A DNA stretch of 60,607 nt from JALRHH01 sp964590315 (GCA_964590315.1 CAZPVS010000005.1:1-60607); one strand, 5' to 3'. Positions 1 through 7,631 are shown, counted from the first letter of the stretch. Program-made: numbers and translations. Notes: a model not told the origin generated them from the sequence alone.

Positions 1-12
1 CTTCGGGAATCA

Positions 13-750
13 TTATTTACCTCGCAATGCGTCAATAAACTCAATGGGGAATAACATCATCGTTTTTTGTGATGGCTCTGTAGAAATACGCTCCAAAGTA
101 TTAAGCGTACGCAGATTGATAGCCCCCGGGGTTGTAGAGAGAATCTTGGCTGCATCTGCCAATGTCTGCGCGGCAAGCTTTTCACCATCGGCATTGATCA
201 CGTTTGCTCGCCGCTCACGCTCTGCCTCGGCCTGCTTTGCCATCGCTCGTTTCATGTCTTGTGGTAGCTCAATATTCTGAACTTTGACATTCTCGACATC
301 AATTCCCCACTGGTCAGTCTGTCGGTCAACAATTTCTTTGATTTGCTGGCTAATTTGCTCACGCTTGCTCAACAGATCATCCATTTCGAGATTACCCGTC
401 ACATCGCGGAGTGCAGCTTGTGCGAACTGACTCGTGGCGTAGGTGTAATTCGTTGTTTCAAGTACGGCCTTTGCCGGATCGATAACCCGTAAGTAAACGA
501 CTGCATCAACGCCTACGGTTACATTATCTTTTGTGATGACTTCTTGCTTTGGCACATCGATAGGAGTAGACCGAACATCAACATAAATAATCTTTTGAAT
601 AACGGGGATTACAATCCGCAGACCCGGACCCTTGACCCCAGTAAACTTGCCTAAAGTTAATATGACTCCACGCTGGTATTGATTGATAATTTTGATACCG
701 CTCAGTATTACAATACCCGCTACAACGAGCAGAAATACAAAAAGTTCCAT
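13..750 (-). CDS. SPFH/band 7 (slipin/stomatin-like) membrane protein
   Basis: This encodes a slipin-type SPFH protein of about 245 residues. One N-terminal hydrophobic segment (roughly residues 1-17 after the chosen start) is followed by a band-7 domain (segments such as YQRGVILTLGKF and DVRSTPIDVPKQEVITKDN) and a charged, Ala/Glu-rich helix (KQAEAERERRANVINADGEK) that drives oligomerisation in this family. Slipins form ring-like scaffolds on the cytoplasmic membrane and are often tied to membrane-domain organisation or membrane proteolysis; no NfeD-type partner is visible here. The reading frame is open up to 786, but a GAGGAG Shine-Dalgarno lies 6 nt before the ATG at 750, so that start is preferred. 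It follows the coiled-coil gene at 811 in the same direction. Confidence 0.85.
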   Translation of the reverse strand: MELFVFLLVVAGIVILSGIKIINQYQRGVILTLGKFTGVKGPGLRIVIPVIQKIIYVDVRSTPIDVPKQEVITKDNVTVGVDAVVYLRVIDPAKAVLETTNYTYATSQFAQAALRDVTGNLEMDDLLSKREQISQQIKEIVDRQTDQWGIDVENVKVQNIELPQDMKRAMAKQAEAERERRANVINADGEKLAAQTLADAAKILSTTPGAINLRTLNTLERISTEPSQKTMMLFPIEFIDALRGK

Positions 751-810
751 GTGAAGCTCCTCAATTACTATATCTATTGTAGGCAAAAGTACCCCAGTAG
801 CGCAATGCCA

Positions 811-1173
811 TTATGCAGCTTGTCGTAACAAATCTTGAGCAAGCGAGTTCAGACTATCGACGCTGCGTTGCATTTGTGTCAGCGTCTCGTTCATGTCGCG
901 CAACTGCTTGTTATAGTCCTGCGCCACGTACGACTCTTTAGATCGGATCATACGAGCACGGCTTATATTATGTGCACGGACAAGGTTGCCGTCAGTGTGC
1001 CCCGCCATTATCAGTCGGGCATGCTCTTCGCTCTTTAGATCGTTGAGGTACTGCTGCTCCTCATGCTGTAACGTAGTGATGTCACGGCGAAGTTCGTCAA
1101 CTTCCATCTTGCGCATTGAGGCCGCCTGTTGGAGTGCATTTGCGGCCTGCTTAATGTAATCGTGGCTTCTCAT
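811..1173 (-). CDS. Small coiled-coil protein of unknown function
   Basis: A 120-residue soluble protein rich in Gln, Arg, Glu and Leu with heptad-like spacing, so mostly helical and probably coiled-coil. No signal peptide, transmembrane segment or catalytic motif is seen. The ATG is preceded by a strong AGGAGG ribosome binding site, which supports a real gene. It lies 60 nt upstream of the slipin start in the same orientation. A joint role with the slipin is only inferred from adjacency. I do not recognise the family. Confidence 0.65.
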   Translation of the reverse strand: MRSHDYIKQAANALQQAASMRKMEVDELRRDITTLQHEEQQYLNDLKSEEHARLIMAGHTDGNLVRAHNISRARMIRSKESYVAQDYNKQLRDMNETLTQMQRSVDSLNSLAQDLLRQAA

Positions 1174-1237
1174 GACTCCCCTCCTCTGTTATTAGCATAC
1201 AACAGAACAATACGTCTTGACTGTGTCCTACATCACA

Positions 1238-2380
1238 CTATGAAGGCTCTATGATTAGGGCCTCTGGTAATGCACTGTCAGAGGGGTGTCCTGTGGTTGT
1301 AAGTGCTTCTTGATTAAGTTGTATTAATCTGTGGAGTAATGGTTCATGTATTTTTCCGGGTAAACTACGCTTATCCCATTCATAGAGGTGGCGTGTACCT
1401 TTTAAATGCATTGCCCTCATCCGCTCATGCTGCACGTTATCAGCGCTTAATTTTGCGACACCATATCCAGCCACTTGCTTCCGGCTCATCTTTGATCCCA
1501 TCTGAGTTTGAGGGTCATTAAAGTGCCACCACTCGTCTGTGTATGGCATGAATCCGGCTTGCGTCATAACATAATAAAGTAATCGTCGATATTTAGATGC
1601 TTCTTGCTCCTGCCATGTTAATGATTGTTTAGATTTTAGCTCTTCAAAGTATGTCAGCCCCGCCTCCATTCCGCCATAATCAAACCTTGTACCGAAATCT
1701 AAGATCTCAGTATGATTACGCAGTAATGCGCTCCGCTGCATCTGTAAGATGTAGCGCTCTCGACAAAGCAAGTCGTTAGCTTCCTGTTCTGGCTCAGGAT
1801 ACAGGGGTACAAGCAGTGAGAGTTCATGGAGCCGTTCGTTAATTGTTTTGAGCTTTATTGCTTGATATGGCCGAGCCTTGATGACGACTAAGTCCATCGA
1901 ACCTCCCGTGCTGTGCGTGGCAGGCCTAGTAGGATCTTCAGAGGGCATTGAAACATATCTCGCTGTTTCTGTGAGTAAATCATTTTCAGTCCAGTCGGGA
2001 TGTTTCGACAGCAGGGCATTAAAATAATGGCGATGGAGTGATCGTTGCACCATCACAGTGCGAAGCGCGTCAAAGACTACTAGATAATAATCATCAGGGA
2101 GTAGCTCCTGTGCATGATGAAGTTTGTCGGCAACACTTTTCCTGGCAAATTGTGTTATCATCGATCCCTTCAAGACCTTATCGGGTGTGGCGTAAGGTGA
2201 GTTACTATGTTCAGCAGCATATATACTACTCGTTTCAATTTGCCAATTCTCTGAAAACATACCAAGTGGAGTTAGTGATTCGTTTGTCTCGTATATGGGG
2301 ATGTCTTTCCAGCCAGCCACAGTGGGCAGGTCTTGAGGAATAGGCGGTAAATCCGCAATGTCAGACTCGCCTAATTTCAT
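1238..2380 (-). CDS. D-Ala-D-Ala dipeptidase-like metallopeptidase (VanX/DdpX, M15D family)
   Basis: A 380-residue cytoplasmic protein related to the VanX/DdpX zinc dipeptidases that hydrolyse D-Ala-D-Ala. The family's metal site is intact: HSTGGSMD gives the zinc ligands H156 and D163, and DEWWHF gives the catalytic Glu (E283) and third ligand (H286). It is longer than VanX (about 200 residues) because of an N-terminal extension and an insert between the two motifs. Its first bases overlap the end of the D-Ala-D-Ala ligase by 4 nt, so the two are translationally coupled. A ligase paired with a dipeptidase suggests control of the cytoplasmic D-Ala-D-Ala pool or recycling of wall peptides. No signal peptide is seen. 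Confidence 0.85.
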   Translation of the reverse strand: MKLGESDIADLPPIPQDLPTVAGWKDIPIYETNESLTPLGMFSENWQIETSSIYAAEHSNSPYATPDKVLKGSMITQFARKSVADKLHHAQELLPDDYYLVVFDALRTVMVQRSLHRHYFNALLSKHPDWTENDLLTETARYVSMPSEDPTRPATHSTGGSMDLVVIKARPYQAIKLKTINERLHELSLLVPLYPEPEQEANDLLCRERYILQMQRSALLRNHTEILDFGTRFDYGGMEAGLTYFEELKSKQSLTWQEQEASKYRRLLYYVMTQAGFMPYTDEWWHFNDPQTQMGSKMSRKQVAGYGVAKLSADNVQHERMRAMHLKGTRHLYEWDKRSLPGKIHEPLLHRLIQLNQEALTTTGHPSDSALPEALIIEPS

Positions 2381-3297
2381 TGCTTTATTCCCAGCCTAAT
2401 AAGCTCTTCAAATAATGCTGGCATATCGTATCCCGCTGCTTGAGCGGCTTTTGGATATAAACTCTGTTCTGTCATTCCTGGAATGGTATTAATTTCCAAT
2501 ACACACAATGCTCCATTGTCAGCAATTATCATGTCAGTCCTTGATAAATGACGACAGCCTACAATCTCATGAAGCCGCCGAGCAACTTCCTGAGCTTCGC
2601 GCATGACTGATTTGCCTATTCCCGGTGGATTGACCACTTCTTTCGTCTTACCATTGTATTTGTTTTCATAATCAAATTGCTCCCCGAGCGGAGGAATGAT
2701 TTGGAGTACTGGCAAAACATCATCTCCCAGAACTCCTACAGTGATCTCCTCTCCCGTCACCAACTCTTCCAGGAGCATCGTACCATTACGCTCAAATAAG
2801 TTATCTATGTCTGCTTCATTAATATATTGATGCTCGGGATTGAGAACAATAAGCGTGTCGATACTTGATCCTCCTCGTATAGGCTTCAGCACGTAAGACC
2901 CTTCGCGCAGTCCTGACATTAAGAATTGCCCCTTGTCTACTACTTGCCAGGCTGGAGTCAGAATACCCTGCTCGGCCATTAATTTTTTAGTAGCGACCTT
3001 ATCAATTGCTAGCCGACAGGATTTCGGTTTAGAACCAATATATGGAATGCCCAAGGTATCAAGTTCTGACTGAACTGTTCCATCTTCTCCGCCCACTCCA
3101 TGCAACATTATGACAACTAAATCTATATTTCTAGTAATCTCAGAGAGTACGAAGTCTTTGTTCGCGGGGTCTGCCATGGTAACTATATGTCCGACAATTT
3201 CTAGGGCGCGGCACACATGCTCACCAGATCGTAAAGAAATTTCACGTTCATTACTTCCCCCGCCAGAAAGTACTAATATTTTTAGTATCTTATTCAC
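2377..3297 (-). CDS. ddl: D-alanine--D-alanine ligase
   Basis: An ATP-grasp ligase of 306 residues that joins two D-alanines for the peptidoglycan stem peptide. The N-terminal signature LSGGGSNEREISLRSG, the RGGSSIDT segment and the C-terminal metal-binding EINTIPGMTEQS are all present. In the omega loop, the segment DYENKY keeps the Tyr (Y214) found in D-Ala-D-Ala ligases rather than the His of VanA-type D-Ala-D-Lac ligases, so the product should be D-Ala-D-Ala. The start is a GTG with a GAAGGA ribosome binding site 7 nt upstream. The downstream VanX-like gene overlaps by 4 nt. A divergent regulator gene starts 197 nt away. Confidence 0.92.
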   Translation of the reverse strand: MNKILKILVLSGGGSNEREISLRSGEHVCRALEIVGHIVTMADPANKDFVLSEITRNIDLVVIMLHGVGGEDGTVQSELDTLGIPYIGSKPKSCRLAIDKVATKKLMAEQGILTPAWQVVDKGQFLMSGLREGSYVLKPIRGGSSIDTLIVLNPEHQYINEADIDNLFERNGTMLLEELVTGEEITVGVLGDDVLPVLQIIPPLGEQFDYENKYNGKTKEVVNPPGIGKSVMREAQEVARRLHEIVGCRHLSRTDMIIADNGALCVLEINTIPGMTEQSLYPKAAQAAGYDMPALFEELIRLGIKQ

Positions 3298-3479
3298 TCT
3301 TGTATCCTTCTATAAAACTACAACGACACACTATGGGTATTCGAATCATTGTGTCTCTATTCTTTCAACCAAGCGGATAATTCACAATTTATTTAGTACA
3401 TAGGGATTTCTTCAAGGAGTATGTACTCTGTTACCATAATGACTTCCAAGATTGTTAGACATTTTGTTTTGTTTATCTG

Positions 3480-3485
3480 TATAAT
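3480..3485 (+). promoter_or_regulatory. -10 box for the TrmB-like regulator (leaderless mRNA)
   Basis: TATAAT lies 9 nt before the ATG at 3495. Transcription would start within about 3 nt of the ATG, and no Shine-Dalgarno is present, so the mRNA is probably leaderless. No good -35 is seen. The rest of the 3298-3494 divergent gap is AT-rich and without other clear signals. Confidence 0.6.
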
Positions 3486-3494
3486 ATATTTATT

Positions 3495-4253
3495 ATGGAT
3501 AGACATGTACTGAATGCATTGACTGAGCTAGGGTGCTCCCGAAAGGAAGTGCAGTTCTACTGGGCAAACTTTTCACTCGGGGCAAGCACTGTTAACGAGG
3601 TCGCTAGGACGGCTAAACTACAACGTTCAACAGCATATCTCATTGCCAAAGAACTGCTTGAGAAAGGCCTAATTAGTGAGGACTTCCGAGATTACGGGAA
3701 AAGATTGACTGCCGTGGAGCCAGCAATACTCCTCCGGATGCTCCGTAATAAAAAACGACAACTTGGACGTCGTGAACTCGAACTGGAGAATAACTTAGCG
3801 GGGCTTGAGGCGCTCTACCAGTCACCTGAACTTCGGCCGCGCGTTCGTACCTTTCAGGGAACACACGGTCTTGTATCTATCTGGAAAGATATTCTTACTT
3901 CGACTGGTGAGATACTAATCTGGACTAACCAGGAGACGGAAAGCAAACTTTTCAGCTCTGATGCACACGATCAGTTTATTGAGCAGCGTATTGGGCAGGG
4001 TATCAGAGCGCGGGTCCTGGCAGTGAGAAATGATCGTGGACAATCTTTACGCATGGACGACGAGTCTCAACTTCGTCAAACACGATTACTACCTCCGGAA
4101 ACTGTATTTAGTGCTGAGACATATATTTATGAGGGGAAGGTAGCAACTCTTGATTATAACCGAGATATTGTAGGTATTATCATCGAAAGTGCCCAAGTGC
4201 ATGCCGCACAGAAAGCTATGTTTGAGGCCTTATGGGATCAACTCAGGGAATAA
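3495..4253 (+). CDS. TrmB-family transcriptional regulator
   Basis: A 252-residue protein with an N-terminal winged helix-turn-helix (about residues 8-65; the segment NEVARTAKLQRSTAYLIAKE looks like the recognition helices), a charged helical linker (75-105) and a C-terminal domain of about 140 residues as in TrmB sugar/redox-responsive regulators. The linker-to-sensor segment FQGTHGLVSIWKDIL is typical of the family. The ligand is unknown. It is divergent from ddl/vanX-like and precedes a tRNA island in opposite orientation. It appears to be translated from a leaderless mRNA. Confidence 0.8.
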   Translation: MDRHVLNALTELGCSRKEVQFYWANFSLGASTVNEVARTAKLQRSTAYLIAKELLEKGLISEDFRDYGKRLTAVEPAILLRMLRNKKRQLGRRELELENNLAGLEALYQSPELRPRVRTFQGTHGLVSIWKDILTSTGEILIWTNQETESKLFSSDAHDQFIEQRIGQGIRARVLAVRNDRGQSLRMDDESQLRQTRLLPPETVFSAETYIYEGKVATLDYNRDIVGIIIESAQVHAAQKAMFEALWDQLRE

Positions 4254-4454
4254 TCTATCACCATATACACTAAAACTACTATCTCATAACATGTAAGTCC
4301 TAAGAGGAATGTACCGGTAATATCGTGAGGGGATTCGGACTGCCCGCAACTTCACGAATGAAAACATTGTTTTCTTCGGAAGTTTGCCTTGCGAACTGCC
4401 ACAGGCAGTTCTCACCCCGACGTCTTGAGCCGGGTGTTCGAAGTCCTGCACCAA

Positions 4455-4478
4455 ACAAAAAGTCCGCACAAGCGGACT
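4455..4478 (-). terminator. Terminator after the second tRNA-Val 3'-end copy
   Basis: Perfect 7-bp stem AGTCCGC/GCGGACT with a 4-nt loop at 4461-4478, followed on the minus strand by TTTTTG. It follows the non-functional copy of the tRNA end at 4486. Confidence 0.7.
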
Positions 4479-4622
4479 CTTAGTTTGATGGGTGATGAGG
4501 GATTCGCCTCATCCACAACACAAAAATGTGCTGCTTAGATGACCCCAAAGGCCTCTGGCCTTTCTGAGGCAAGGTGCGGGATATGCCACTGGCATATCCG
4601 TTCGAATCCCTACTACAAGCAA

Positions 4623-4653
4623 GAAAAAAAGTCCTATCTCTGCAGACAGAACT
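4623..4653 (-). terminator. Intrinsic terminator of tRNA-Val
   Basis: A 10-bp stem with two G-U pairs (AGTTCTGTCT with AGATAGGACT, loop GCAG) followed by a run of seven T on the minus strand, 9 nt after the CCA end. Confidence 0.8.
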
Positions 4654-4661
4654 TTTATTCT

Positions 4662-4738
4662 TGGTGGGTGATGAGGGATTCGAACCCCCGACCCCCTCGG
4701 TGTAAACGAGGTGCTCTAGCCAACTGAGCTAATCACCC
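4662..4738 (-). tRNA. tRNA-Val (anticodon TAC)
   Basis: A complete 77-nt cloverleaf with encoded CCA. The acceptor is GGGTGAT/ATCACCC with discriminator A, the D-arm is GCTC...GAGC, the anticodon stem is CCTCG/CGAGG around loop TTTACAC (anticodon TAC), and the T-arm contains GGTTCGAATCC. It reads GTA and probably other GTN codons. Its 3' end is the source of the downstream repeats. Confidence 0.97.
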
Positions 4739-4753
4739 ATAAGGACAAGCTAG

Positions 4754-4781
4754 AGTATATCATAGCTAGCAATAGACGCAA
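4754..4781 (-). promoter_or_regulatory. Promoter of tRNA-Val
   Basis: On the minus strand, TTGCGT (-35, 4776-4781) and TATACT (-10, 4754-4759) are separated by 16 nt and end about 15 nt before the mature tRNA 5' end. Confidence 0.7.
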
Positions 4782-4798
4782 ATGGTAGACTATATGCT

Positions 4799-5455
4799 AT
4801 GAGTTCTCGTTATCGTAAAAAGAGAATATACACCTGGTCACCAGACCTTGCTTACTGCGTAGGCTTGCTTGCGTCTGACGGTTCCTTATCTGTAGACAGG
4901 CGTCATATTGATTTCACTTCTAAGGATTATGCACTAGCTGAGACATATAGATCGATCATGTGTCCTCATATTAAAATCGGTACCAAAACAGACGGCAGAA
5001 ATGGCATAGCCTACCGTATACAAAATGGTGATGTTGCCTTATATGATTTTTTGCTTGATATTGGTCTAACACCAAATAAGAGTAAAACGCTTGGACCCAT
5101 AAATATTCCTAAAGAGTACTACGCCGACCTTTTAAGAGGTTATTTTGATGGCGACGGTACCTCCTACGCCTTCTGGGATAAGCGCTGGCGTTCCAGTTAT
5201 GTATACAATATGACCTTTATTTCAGCGAGCGAGAAATTTTTGCGCTGGATACAAGTCCAGAACAGCGAATTAATTCCTATTTCAGCTGGAGGATTTATCA
5301 AGTACAGTGATACGACACGGGTTTTTCGATTAACTTATGGCAAGGCAGATACCATGAAGTTATTTAATTATATGTACTACCGTAATGACTTGCCACATCT
5401 AGCCCGCAAAAAGCAACGGCTTATGTCATACTTTACTCAGGGCGGTGCTTTGTAG
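4799..5455 (+). CDS. Free-standing LAGLIDADG homing endonuclease
   Basis: A 218-residue protein with two LAGLIDADG helices, YCVGLLASDG (residues 19-28) and LLRGYFDGDG (111-120), each ending in the acidic residue used for metal-dependent DNA cleavage. Two motifs in one chain imply a monomeric enzyme with pseudo-twofold symmetry. It is not inside an intron or intein: it sits as an independent gene between divergent tRNA-Val and co-directional tRNA-Leu(GAG), whose promoter overlaps its last codons. An extended -10 (TGGTAGACT, ending at 4791) sits 7 nt before the ATG and no Shine-Dalgarno is seen, so translation may be leaderless. The likely role is a selfish nuclease cutting near tRNA genes; the target is unknown. 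Confidence 0.85.
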   Translation: MSSRYRKKRIYTWSPDLAYCVGLLASDGSLSVDRRHIDFTSKDYALAETYRSIMCPHIKIGTKTDGRNGIAYRIQNGDVALYDFLLDIGLTPNKSKTLGPINIPKEYYADLLRGYFDGDGTSYAFWDKRWRSSYVYNMTFISASEKFLRWIQVQNSELIPISAGGFIKYSDTTRVFRLTYGKADTMKLFNYMYYRNDLPHLARKKQRLMSYFTQGGAL

Positions 5456-5461
5456 TATAGT
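5433..5461 (+). promoter_or_regulatory. Promoter of tRNA-Leu(GAG)
   Basis: TTACTC (5433-5438), a 17-nt spacer and TATAGT (5456-5461) lie 13 nt upstream of the tRNA. The promoter overlaps the end of the homing endonuclease gene. Confidence 0.55.
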
Positions 5462-5474
5462 TACAACTGCTTTT

Positions 5475-5559
5475 GCGCGAGTGGCGGAATTGGTATACGC
5501 GCATGCTTGAGGTGCATGTGCCGCAAGGCTTGGAGGTTCAAGTCCTCTCTCGCGCACCA
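5475..5559 (+). tRNA. tRNA-Leu (anticodon GAG)
   Basis: An 85-nt class II tRNA with encoded CCA. The acceptor is GCGCGAG/CTCGCGC, the anticodon stem CATGC/GCATG encloses loop TTGAGGT (anticodon GAG), there is a long variable arm, and the T-arm contains GGTTCAAGTCC. It reads CTC/CTT. Confidence 0.96.
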
Positions 5560-5562
5560 ACA

Positions 5563-5600
5563 CAATATGCCGACCCATAGTGGTCGGCTTGTTGTTTTGT
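5563..5600 (+). terminator. Terminator of tRNA-Leu(GAG)
   Basis: Stem GCCGACC/GGTCGGC (5569-5588) followed by TTGTTGTTTTG. About 40 bp are identical to the terminator of the tRNA-Leu(CAG) gene at 7857, so gene and terminator seem to have been duplicated together. Confidence 0.85.
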
Positions 5601-5605
5601 AGCCG

Positions 5606-5652
5606 GAGGACTTGAACCGTGGTCGAGAATGTCCCGTGGGTTTTCGCAAGAG
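5606..5652 (+). repeat. Inverted T-arm plus palindrome downstream of tRNA-Leu(GAG)
   Basis: GAGGACTTGAACC at 5606-5618 is the reverse complement of this tRNA's T-arm. It is followed by an imperfect palindrome around CCCGTGGG (5627-5645) and CGCAAGAG. The order is the same as behind tRNA-Val and tmRNA. No further copy of the tRNA-Leu 3' end is present. Confidence 0.65.
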
Positions 5653-5675
5653 AGTCTTCACCTAGCAACTCAATA

Positions 5676-5987
5676 TTAGGAGCGAATTTGCCGCCGAGGG
5701 TGCTTGTTGAGTCTATTCTTTTTGCCGACTCCTCGCCAATCATATCGTTGGGCGAAGGAAGTCAGCCCCGTGAATGCTATCACCGCCCAGATAACATTAA
5801 CCATAACACTGATATAGGCATGGTAGTGTATCTGGTACGTGATAAGAAAAACCGCCCCCACTAAATTATCTAATTCATACCAAAACGATTTATTTTTCCA
5901 TTTACCGATGCTGGTTCGATAATACCCGAGCAATATAAGTACCGCGCCGATGATGCCGAGTATGTTGTAAAACAATTCAGTCTGCAT
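5676..5987 (-). CDS. Small membrane protein, CBU_0592-like domain
   Basis: A 103-residue protein with three hydrophobic helices (about 8-23, 39-53 and 58-76) and the sequence pattern GYYRTSIGKWKNKSFWYELDN seen in CBU_0592-type membrane proteins, whose function is unknown. It ends convergently with the tRNA-Leu(GAG) repeat region and follows the FAD-linked oxidase by 6 nt, so it is probably co-transcribed with it. The C-terminal 20 residues are basic. Confidence 0.7.
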   Translation of the reverse strand: MQTELFYNILGIIGAVLILLGYYRTSIGKWKNKSFWYELDNLVGAVFLITYQIHYHAYISVMVNVIWAVIAFTGLTSFAQRYDWRGVGKKNRLNKHPRRQIRS

Positions 5988-5993
5988 AGCGGG

Positions 5994-7631
5994 CTATGTC
6001 CGTGGCATGTGTTGATAGAGATGATCGAGGGAATATTCTTGACGAAGGATAGGCTTGATATCATCGACAGTGACATTAGTTTTCACGCCGACATTAAGCG
6101 TCCCGTAGGGATCAAATATTTGTTTAACCTTGGTGAACAAGCCGTATAATTCTGGCCCATACAGCTTCTCGAGATACGGCCCGCGCAACCGGCCGTCATT
6201 ATGCTCACCACTGGTACTGCCACCAAGACTAATAACTAAGGAATAATAATCATCTATCAATTTAAATATCTTTTGCCGATCACCCAGCTGTCCAAGATCG
6301 AGAAATGGCTGTACATGCATATTGGCATCACCGGCATGGCCCCACATCGCGGCCTGAAGATTATGACGAGCAAATAAAGCATAGACTGCCTCAATGTATT
6401 CTTTGAAGCGTTCAAGTGGAACAACCCCGTCTTCAATGATTGGCAAGGCCCGAGCCGCGCCCTCGGAATGAGCGAGCACAGTGGCCGCACTGTGGCGAAT
6501 TTTCCAGAGTTCATCGCGCTTATGAGGATCAGTCTCTACCTTAAATGGAATATCATACTTGTTGAGGAGCTTTGTCGTTTTCTTTACCATACGTTTTTGT
6601 GAACGCTCAGACACATTATCGAATTCTATCAGCAGTACAACCTTCGGGAAGGGCGCAGAAATAATACCCTTAAGTTGATTGGGGTTATGTGACTGCACAA
6701 ACTCGAGCAGATTGCTGTCAACAAGCTCTATCGCACTGGGCATCTCTGGCAGTGAGCGCAAATGGCTGATTATGTCTTCGGCGATGTTCAGGTCATCGAG
6801 CATAGCAGCCATGAGCGTCGTATGCGGGTTATGCGGAGCGGTGGTAAGCGTCGCTTCCGTCACAATACCTAGGGTTCCTTGTGATCCGACAATAAGGGGG
6901 GTCAAATCAAACGAGCCGTCCTTGCGCTTTACTTCAGCAAGGGCGTAGCCTGCTGCATTCTTGGTTACAGCTAACCCTTTTTGCTTGAGTATGTGGTGAT
7001 TCTCTTCTATGAGAGCGTCAAAGTTGCGATAGATCTCGCCTTCAAAGGTCGCCAGACCAAGCTTCTTGCTCAGCTCGCGCCTGGATAAACGGCGTGTCTC
7101 AATAACTTCGCCATTTGCAAGCACCACCCGAAGGGACTGGACGTACTTACGAGTATCGCCATATTTAACGGTTTTTTCACCTGCGGCATTATTGGCAATG
7201 GCACCCCCGATGGTTGAGTACTCAAGCGAGGTTGGAAATGGCGGCAAGAACCGGTTATGCGTATGAAGCGTTTGCTGTAATTTGCCGTAATTAATACCTG
7301 GTTCTATCGTTACGGTGCCAGATTTTCCATCAAACTCTAATATTCTGTTGAGATGTGCCGGAAAGGCCATGATTATTCCCGGACCAATAGCCGCACCACC
7401 TTGATCGGTACCAGAACCACGTGCGGTAATAGGTATGATACGCCCGCGCTCTGCAAGCTGCCACGTAAAACGAGTGCTTTTACGGACGTCATTTTCATTC
7501 CGCGGATAGACAACGATAGCTGGGGGTATAGTAAAGATACTTGCGTCAGTGGCAAAGTACTTGCGGGCATCACTGCCTGTCATGACTTCGCCAACTAAAT
7601 GTTCTTGCAGATAATGTGCAACCTTATTCAT
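5994..7631 (-). CDS. FAD-linked oxidase, glycolate oxidase/D-lactate dehydrogenase family
   Basis: A 545-residue flavoprotein of the GlcD/D-lactate dehydrogenase (PCMH FAD-binding) family. The FAD-binding half carries TARGSGTDQGGAAIG (about 69-83) and TSLEYSTIGGAIANNAAGEK (about 139-158). The C-terminal FAD-oxidase half carries MWGHAGDANMHVQPFLDLG and a final SGEHNDG. The family oxidises 2-hydroxy acids such as D-lactate or glycolate; the substrate cannot be fixed from sequence. No Fe-S domain or membrane segment is present. In a largely fermentative organism it could act on D-lactate. The ATG start is preceded by AGAGGG at about 10 nt. Confidence 0.85.
   Translation of the reverse strand: MNKVAHYLQEHLVGEVMTGSDARKYFATDASIFTIPPAIVVYPRNENDVRKSTRFTWQLAERGRIIPITARGSGTDQGGAAIGPGIIMAFPAHLNRILEFDGKSGTVTIEPGINYGKLQQTLHTHNRFLPPFPTSLEYSTIGGAIANNAAGEKTVKYGDTRKYVQSLRVVLANGEVIETRRLSRRELSKKLGLATFEGEIYRNFDALIEENHHILKQKGLAVTKNAAGYALAEVKRKDGSFDLTPLIVGSQGTLGIVTEATLTTAPHNPHTTLMAAMLDDLNIAEDIISHLRSLPEMPSAIELVDSNLLEFVQSHNPNQLKGIISAPFPKVVLLIEFDNVSERSQKRMVKKTTKLLNKYDIPFKVETDPHKRDELWKIRHSAATVLAHSEGAARALPIIEDGVVPLERFKEYIEAVYALFARHNLQAAMWGHAGDANMHVQPFLDLGQLGDRQKIFKLIDDYYSLVISLGGSTSGEHNDGRLRGPYLEKLYGPELYGLFTKVKQIFDPYGTLNVGVKTNVTVDDIKPILRQEYSLDHLYQHMPRT

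Larger units (their letters stand above)
4316..4661 (-). repeat. tRNA-Val 3'-end-derived repeat array
   Basis: Downstream of tRNA-Val (reading the minus strand) the 3' end of the tRNA recurs. Copy 2, at 4486-4506, matches 20 of 21 bases of the true end at 4662-4682, an offset of 176 bp. A third, degenerate copy lies at 4316-4340. Each of the first two ends is followed by a terminator hairpin (4623-4653; 4455-4478), then an inverted copy of the T-arm (GGGATTCGAAC at 4600-4610; a GGACTTCGAAC version at 4432-4446), then a palindrome (4579-4599; 4393-4411) with centre CC[AT]GTGG. The palindrome at 4393 is followed by CGCAAGG. This is the only content of the 4254-4661 gap; no protein gene is supported there. 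Confidence 0.75.

Noticed and set aside
1238..3297. Acquired glycopeptide resistance cluster
   Set aside because: No VanH, VanS/VanR or D-Lac-type ligase is present and the ligase has the Tyr of normal D-Ala-D-Ala enzymes.
4316..4661. CRISPR array or integron attC array near tRNA-Val
   Set aside because: Units differ in internal sequence, are ~175 bp apart, carry terminators, and no cas or integrase gene is adjacent.
4539..4727. 62-codon ORF across tRNA-Val on the opposite strand
   Set aside because: It is an antisense reading of the tRNA and its repeat region, with no ribosome binding site or protein character.
5426..5743. 105-codon minus-strand ORF across tRNA-Leu(GAG)
   Set aside because: It spans a tRNA and terminator in antisense and overlaps the real membrane protein gene in another frame.
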